From positions 1 through 44,955 of the forward strand of contig FR901032.1 in NCBI GenBank assembly GCA_000438295.1: a stretch of 44,955 nucleotides of DNA, read 5' to 3'. Shown here piece after piece: positions 40,513-44,955 of the stretch. The DNA is from Clostridium sp. CAG:451. Its GTDB lineage: Bacteria > Bacillota_I > Bacilli_A > RF39 > UBA660. The stretch's first letter is position 1. Every line of letters begins with the position of its first letter. Made by a program: the position numbers and the translations under genes. The notes below the pieces were generated by a model. The model saw only the letters and a list, made by a program, of their open reading frames with translations, searched no databases and was not told the origin of the DNA.

Positions 40513-41244
40513 ATGGAAAACAAAATAAGACAAGGATATCAATTAGAGGTAAGTAAAAATTTAGTTCATCGTTTAGAAGGAAAATTAGTAAGTAATTGTG
40601 GAAATAGTGAAATTGAACTAAGTAAGAATGAACTATTAGCATTTAATAGATTTATTGTAGTTAAAGGAAATATATTAAATGATAAGAAATTAACAATAGA
40701 TTATTCATTAGATGAAGGATTATTTACAGCAAAAATGAAAAAAACAGGTAAGAAAGGTAATGAGTATACTACTGCTTTAGTACAAGGAGATTCATTAGTT
40801 AATACACTTAATAATTTAAATGACTATTTAGCTTGGTATGGGAAAGATACAGAACAATCTATTGATAAAATTATGGCTAATTTAGATAAAGGATATAATT
40901 TAGTACTATTAAATAATGCTTGTAGTTTTATAAAAACAGATAGTGACTACCAAAGTCTATTAATAAGTAAAGCAGGAGAAAAAACAACCAGTATTTTTAC
41001 TATGTTTCCTAACATTATGAAAAAATTATCAGATAATGATACCATGATAATGGCTATTATGAAAGAAAATGATAAATATATTATTAAAGAAAAAGACTTT
41101 TTAACTGGCAAAGAGGAGAAAAGTAGAGGATATACTGATTTATTAGAAGGCTTAGTTATAACTGATAAAAATATAGAAAGAGAAAAGAAGGGAAGAAAGA
41201 TTTATGCAAAAAACATTATTAGTAATGGCTGCAGGAATGGGTAG
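40513..41244 (+). CDS. Hypothetical protein between pcrA and the nucleotidyltransferase gene
   Basis: This 243-residue soluble protein was not recognised. It has no signal peptide or membrane helix; the composition is Lys, Asn and Leu-rich with a mixed strand/helix pattern. A TAGGAGGG ribosome-binding site is placed well. It starts 13 bases after pcrA and overlaps the next gene by 41 bases, so it is part of the pcrA-ligA operon and translationally coupled to the nucleotidyltransferase. Confidence 0.8.
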   Translation: MENKIRQGYQLEVSKNLVHRLEGKLVSNCGNSEIELSKNELLAFNRFIVVKGNILNDKKLTIDYSLDEGLFTAKMKKTGKKGNEYTTALVQGDSLVNTLNNLNDYLAWYGKDTEQSIDKIMANLDKGYNLVLLNNACSFIKTDSDYQSLLISKAGEKTTSIFTMFPNIMKKLSDNDTMIMAIMKENDKYIIKEKDFLTGKEEKSRGYTDLLEGLVITDKNIEREKKGRKIYAKNIISNGCRNG

Positions 41245-42100
41245 CCGATTCGGAGGACTTAAACAAATAGAACCAATGGGACCTAATGGAGAGTTTTTAA
41301 TAGACTATTCAGTTTATGATGCAAAGTTAGCAGGATTTACTAAAATTGTCTTTATTATTAAAGAAGAAAATTATGACATATTTAAAAAAACAATAGGAAA
41401 AAGAGTAGAACCTTATATTGAAACAGAATATGTTTTTCAAGATGATTCTAATCTAAAAGAAAAATATAAAGATTTACAAACAAGAGTAAAACCACTTGGA
41501 ACTGGGCATGCTATATTATGTGCAAAAGATAAAGTAAAAACACCATTTGCTATTATTAATGCAGATGACTTTTATGGAAGAGATGCTTATGTAGTAGCTA
41601 GTAAATACTTAGATAAAATTGACGATAAGCATTATGCTGTAGTAGGTTATAAAATTGGTAAAACACTTAGTCCTAATGGAGCAGTTAAAAGAGGAATATG
41701 TAAAGAAGAAAATGGTAAATTAAAAGATTTAATTGAGAGTAGTGTAGAAAAAATTGATGATAAAATAATTGCAAAACCATTAGATGGTGACACTGAGTTT
41801 ATAGTAGAAGATGATTCACTAGTATCAACGAATCTGTTATTATTTACTCCAAAGATTTTTGATTATTTAGAAGAGAAATTAACAAAGTTTTTAGAGACTA
41901 ATAAGAACGATTTATCTAAATGTGAATTTTTAATACCAGATGTAGTAAAAGATGCTATAAAAGAAGATAGGATAGAAGTTGATTTATTAAGTACGAATGC
42001 TATTTGGCATGGAGTTACTTATAAAGAAGATAAAGAAGAAGTAGTTAAGGCAATAGACGAATTAATAAAAGAAAAAGTTTATCCAAATAAACTATGGTAA
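41204..42100 (+). CDS. Sugar-phosphate-type nucleotidyltransferase
   Basis: The 298-residue protein has a GT-A nucleotidyltransferase fold. The nucleotide-binding loop is MAAGMGSRFGGLKQ (8-21), a variant of the LAAGxGTRxxPxTK signature, and the metal-binding Asp pair is in FAIINADDFYG (about 117-127). GTGHAILCAKDKV matches the segment before that site in related enzymes. The substrate is not predictable; a nucleotide-sugar or choline-type activation step are both possible. It starts inside the preceding gene behind AAGGGAAG and ends 11 bases before ligA. Confidence 0.85.
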   Translation: MQKTLLVMAAGMGSRFGGLKQIEPMGPNGEFLIDYSVYDAKLAGFTKIVFIIKEENYDIFKKTIGKRVEPYIETEYVFQDDSNLKEKYKDLQTRVKPLGTGHAILCAKDKVKTPFAIINADDFYGRDAYVVASKYLDKIDDKHYAVVGYKIGKTLSPNGAVKRGICKEENGKLKDLIESSVEKIDDKIIAKPLDGDTEFIVEDDSLVSTNLLLFTPKIFDYLEEKLTKFLETNKNDLSKCEFLIPDVVKDAIKEDRIEVDLLSTNAIWHGVTYKEDKEEVVKAIDELIKEKVYPNKLW

Positions 42101-42111
42101 GGGAGAAAAAT

Positions 42112-44115
42112 ATGATACAAGAATCACTAGAGAGAATGAATGAATTAATAGATATCTTAAATGATGCTAATTATAACTATTATGTAAAAGATAATCCAAC
42201 TATTACAGATCAGGAGTTTGATAAGTATCTAAGAGAATTAGAAACTATTGAGAAAAATCATCCAGATTGGAAAAGAAATGATTCTCCCACTTTACATGTT
42301 GGTGGAGAGGTTATTGAATCATTTAAGAAAGTTGAACATACTATTCCTATGCTTTCTTTAGGAGATGTTTTTAGTGAAGAAGAGATACTAGCTTTTCTAA
42401 AGAGAATAGAATCTAATGGATTTCACCCAGAGTATGTTTGTGAATTAAAGATAGATGGTTTATCAGTTTCTCTTCATTATGAAGATGGTATTCTTGTATC
42501 AGCATCTACTAGAGGTAATGGAGTAGTAGGAGAAGATATTACACATAATGTTAAAACTATTAAAAGTATTCCTCTTAAATTAAAAGAACCAGTAACTATT
42601 GAAGTACGTGGGGAAATATTTATGGGAAAAGAAACTTTAAAAAGATTAAATGAAGAAAGAAAAGAAAAGAATCTTCCTTTATTACAGAATACTAGAAATG
42701 CAGCTGCTGGTTCTATTAGACAATTAGATTCCAAGGTAGCTGCTAAACGTAACTTAGATGCTTTTTTGTATCATTTACCGAATCCTCTAGACTATGGAAT
42801 TAAGACTCATCATGAGGCTTTAGAATATTTTAATAAGCTAGGGTTTAAGACTAATCCTAATAATAAAGTAGTAAAGAATATAGATGAAGTAATGGCATAT
42901 ATTCATGAAAAAGCAGCTATTAGAGATAGTCTTCCTTATGATATTGATGGTATTGTTATAAAAGTTGATTCTATTGAGATTCAACAAAAACTAGGTTATA
43001 CTGCTAAGACACCTCGTTGGGCTATTGCATACAAATTCCCTGCCACCGAGGTATTAACTAAATTAAAAGATATTATCTTTACAGTAGGAAGAACTGGTCA
43101 AATAACTCCTAATGCTATTTTGGAACCAGTTATTGTAATGGGTAGTACTATTAGAAGAGCTACTCTTCATAATGATATGTATGTTAAAGAAAAAGACTTA
43201 AAAATAGGAGATATAGTATCTATTAGAAAAGCAGGAGATGTAATTCCAGAAGTAGTAGAAGCTAAAAAAGAAAGAAGAAATGGTAATGAAAAAGACTTTG
43301 TAATGATTAGTGAATGTCCTATCTGTGGTACTAAGTTAGTAAAAAAAGATGATCAAGTTGATTATTACTGTCCTAATAAACTATGTCCAGCAAGACATGT
43401 TGAGAGTTTTATTCACTTTGTTTCAAAAGGAGCAATGAATATTCAAGGACTAGGTGACCAGATAATGGAAGATCTTTATAATTTTAATTTTATAAGAGAT
43501 ATTAGTGATATATATTTATTAAAGAATCATAAAGATGACTTAGTAAACTTAGAAGGATATGGAGAAAAATCTATTAGTAAACTACTTGAGTCAATAGAAG
43601 AAAGTAAGAAAAACTCCCTAGAAAGATTACTATTTGGGTTAGGTATTCCTCATGTAGGAAAAGAAAAAGCTAAGATATTAGCAGAGAAGTTTGAAACTAT
43701 AGATAAATTAGCTAAAACTACTTTAGATGAATTAATAGATATTGATGATATTGGTTCCATTATTGCTAGTTGTGTGGTAGAATATTTTAGCGACTCTACT
43801 AATTTAGAATTAATTAATAAATTAAAAGAGTTAGGACTTAATATGAAATATCTTGGTAAGAAGAAAGTGTTAGATGAAAACTTTGCTGGTAAAAGATTTG
43901 TTTTAACAGGAACATTAAAGGAATTAACTAGAGATGTAGCAAAAGATTATATTGTTACTAGAGGTGGAAAATGTATAGAAAGTGTTTCATCTAAAACTGA
44001 TGTAGTAATAGTAGGAGAGAATCCAGGTAGTAAATATGATAAAGCTAAATTACTTGGTATTCCTATTTGGAGTGAACAAGATTTCTTAGATAAGTTAAGA
44101 AAGGAAAATGAGTAG
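42112..44115 (+). CDS. ligA: NAD-dependent DNA ligase
   Basis: LigA seals nicks in replication and repair using NAD+. The 667-residue product has the Ia domain for NMN binding (YNYYVKDNPTITDQEFD), the adenylation domain with nucleophile Lys113 in CELKIDG, an OB fold (GRTGQITPNA), a Cys4 zinc finger (CPICG, then CPNKLCPA), a helix-hairpin-helix region (LGIPHVGKEKAK) and a C-terminal BRCT domain (about 590-667). ATG at 42112 follows AAGGGAG; the in-frame ATG at 42094 lies in the end of the previous gene. It is the full length expected. Confidence 0.97.
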   Translation: MIQESLERMNELIDILNDANYNYYVKDNPTITDQEFDKYLRELETIEKNHPDWKRNDSPTLHVGGEVIESFKKVEHTIPMLSLGDVFSEEEILAFLKRIESNGFHPEYVCELKIDGLSVSLHYEDGILVSASTRGNGVVGEDITHNVKTIKSIPLKLKEPVTIEVRGEIFMGKETLKRLNEERKEKNLPLLQNTRNAAAGSIRQLDSKVAAKRNLDAFLYHLPNPLDYGIKTHHEALEYFNKLGFKTNPNNKVVKNIDEVMAYIHEKAAIRDSLPYDIDGIVIKVDSIEIQQKLGYTAKTPRWAIAYKFPATEVLTKLKDIIFTVGRTGQITPNAILEPVIVMGSTIRRATLHNDMYVKEKDLKIGDIVSIRKAGDVIPEVVEAKKERRNGNEKDFVMISECPICGTKLVKKDDQVDYYCPNKLCPARHVESFIHFVSKGAMNIQGLGDQIMEDLYNFNFIRDISDIYLLKNHKDDLVNLEGYGEKSISKLLESIEESKKNSLERLLFGLGIPHVGKEKAKILAEKFETIDKLAKTTLDELIDIDDIGSIIASCVVEYFSDSTNLELINKLKELGLNMKYLGKKKVLDENFAGKRFVLTGTLKELTRDVAKDYIVTRGGKCIESVSSKTDVVIVGENPGSKYDKAKLLGIPIWSEQDFLDKLRKENE

Positions 44116-44764
44116 TATGGGATTAAAACTTGAAAATGATAATCACAGTGGTTTTGATGATAGTAATTATGTAACTATTGATGAAGAAAAGAAGTTAAAG
44201 AAAAAATTTACTATTATCATGATAGTCGCTTTAGTATTAGGTACTCTTATATTTATAGATATTTTAGTAGCAAATTATACTAGTGTAGGACCATTTCTTG
44301 CAGTAAAAGTAAAAACTCATAATGATGGTGGAACTAAAGAATATTATGGATTAGGGTATAAAGTCATCAAATATAGAGTTAAAGATGGAAGAAATACTAC
44401 AGTAGTAGGTAGTTGGACACTTAAGTATGATCCAACCTCAAAAGCTAGTACAGTAGAAGAGTTAGGTATTTCTTTTAGAAATAATACAAAAGAAGCATTG
44501 AAAAACTCTTATAAACAATTCTTTATAGTAACTGGTAAGATAGATTCTATTGATAAGACTAATAAGAAAGTAGTCCTTATCTATGAAGATAAAGATGGTG
44601 GTAATTATACTACAAAGGCAGAGTTTTACTTGAAAAACATATCTAAGTTAAAAAACTATAGTAAAGGTGATACTATAACTATAAGTGGAACTTTTACTAA
44701 GTATACTCCTAAGAAAAATAATATAGTAAGAACTCTTTCTTTCGATAATGGTACAATTATTTAA
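44108..44764 (+). CDS. Membrane-anchored protein after ligA, unknown function
   Basis: This 218-residue protein has a cytoplasmic N-terminal stretch, one transmembrane helix (about 34-55) and an extracellular part in two pieces. The first contains KEYYGLGYKVIKY, a motif often seen in small Firmicute envelope proteins. The second (about 140-215) looks like an OB-type beta barrel (FIVTGKIDSIDKTNKKVVL, then ITISGTF). ATG at 44108 overlaps the ligA stop with a very close ribosome-binding site; ATG at 44117 is an alternative start. The function is unknown. Confidence 0.75.
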   Translation: MSSMGLKLENDNHSGFDDSNYVTIDEEKKLKKKFTIIMIVALVLGTLIFIDILVANYTSVGPFLAVKVKTHNDGGTKEYYGLGYKVIKYRVKDGRNTTVVGSWTLKYDPTSKASTVEELGISFRNNTKEALKNSYKQFFIVTGKIDSIDKTNKKVVLIYEDKDGGNYTTKAEFYLKNISKLKNYSKGDTITISGTFTKYTPKKNNIVRTLSFDNGTII

Positions 44765-44779
44765 TTTTGATTAAAATTA

Positions 44780-44955
44780 GTTGAATAACCACTCAAAGTT
44801 TGGTAAACTAAGTCTATAAGATAAGGAAAGTAGGTGCCTAGTCATGTTGTCAAGTAAGATGTTAAGTTTATATTTAATTAACATGGGAAGAGGGCAATTA
44901 GACAGTATAACTACTTCCTTTTATCATGGATTAATAACAGGATAGGATAGTCTTA
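44780..44955 (+). ncRNA. Candidate structured RNA at the right edge
   Basis: No ORF occupies these bases. Complementary segments suggest nested pairing: GATAAGGAAAGTAG (44820-44833) with CTACTTCCTTTTATC (44911-44925), allowing small bulges; TGCC (44835-44838) with GGCA (44893-44896); and CATGTT (44843-44848) with AACATG (44880-44885). The purine-rich GGGAAGAGGGC lies between the inner arms. The family is not identified. A known class such as the raiA motif should be tested. It may continue beyond the window. Confidence 0.38.

Overview
The window is AT-rich DNA from a low-GC Firmicute. Anaerobiosis is suggested by a class III ribonucleotide reductase with its activase (nrdDG) and by the absence of any aerobic reductase here. 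Gene order resembles Bacillus in several places: gpsB next to rnpB, recU next to a class A PBP, and a RodZ-like gene, pgsA, recA and rny in a row. Protein style, very AT-rich codons and the near absence of TGA stops suggest an uncultured gut lineage of the Bacilli/Mollicutes-related kind (for example RF39-like). That placement is inference. TGA is still a stop, because tryptophan is TGG throughout.

Layout. 1-5.3 kb: rpsD on the minus strand, divergent from a five-gene envelope operon (ezrA, a prepilin-like protein, two small membrane proteins, a LysM protein). 5.3-8.7 kb: a GNAT gene and a DUF3048 protein on the minus strand, then a secreted nuclease and pta. 8.8-11.3 kb: oleate hydratase and a TetR regulator. 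11.3-13.5 kb: a small accessory patch with an ATPase gene remnant, an 81-residue orphan, a CwlD-like amidase and an SOS-controlled dinD. 13.5-18.5 kb: a degenerate SpoIID-like protein and a zinc-dependent phospholipase C-like protein on the minus strand, then Abi, HtrA and an unknown protein. 18.5-24 kb: a NrdD-like paralogue without a visible glycyl-radical loop, divergent from nrdD-nrdG-dut. 24-28.2 kb: PBP1A, recU and an unknown gene on the minus strand.

28.2-34.8 kb: a 35-codon ORF, gpsB, the RNase P RNA gene (rnpB), a RodZ-like gene, pgsA, recA, rny and, convergently, RNase J. 34.9-38.3 kb: a surface cassette with a short Trp-rich leader ORF, a thioester/SpaA-domain adhesin with a VPNTG sorting signal, a sortase and a polytopic membrane protein. 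38.4-44.8 kb: pcrA, an unknown gene, a nucleotidyltransferase, ligA and a membrane-anchored protein. The last 190 bases are non-coding with paired segments and may be the start of a structured RNA.

Together the window is mostly core DNA repair and replication (recA, recU, pcrA, ligA, dinD, nrdDG, dut), RNA turnover (rny, RNase J, rnpB) and cell-envelope growth and division (ezrA, gpsB, PBP1A, RodZ-like, pgsA, amidase), plus one adhesin/sortase locus. Two SOS boxes (recA, dinD) point to a LexA circuit. No tRNA, rRNA, CRISPR array, insertion sequence or prophage was seen.
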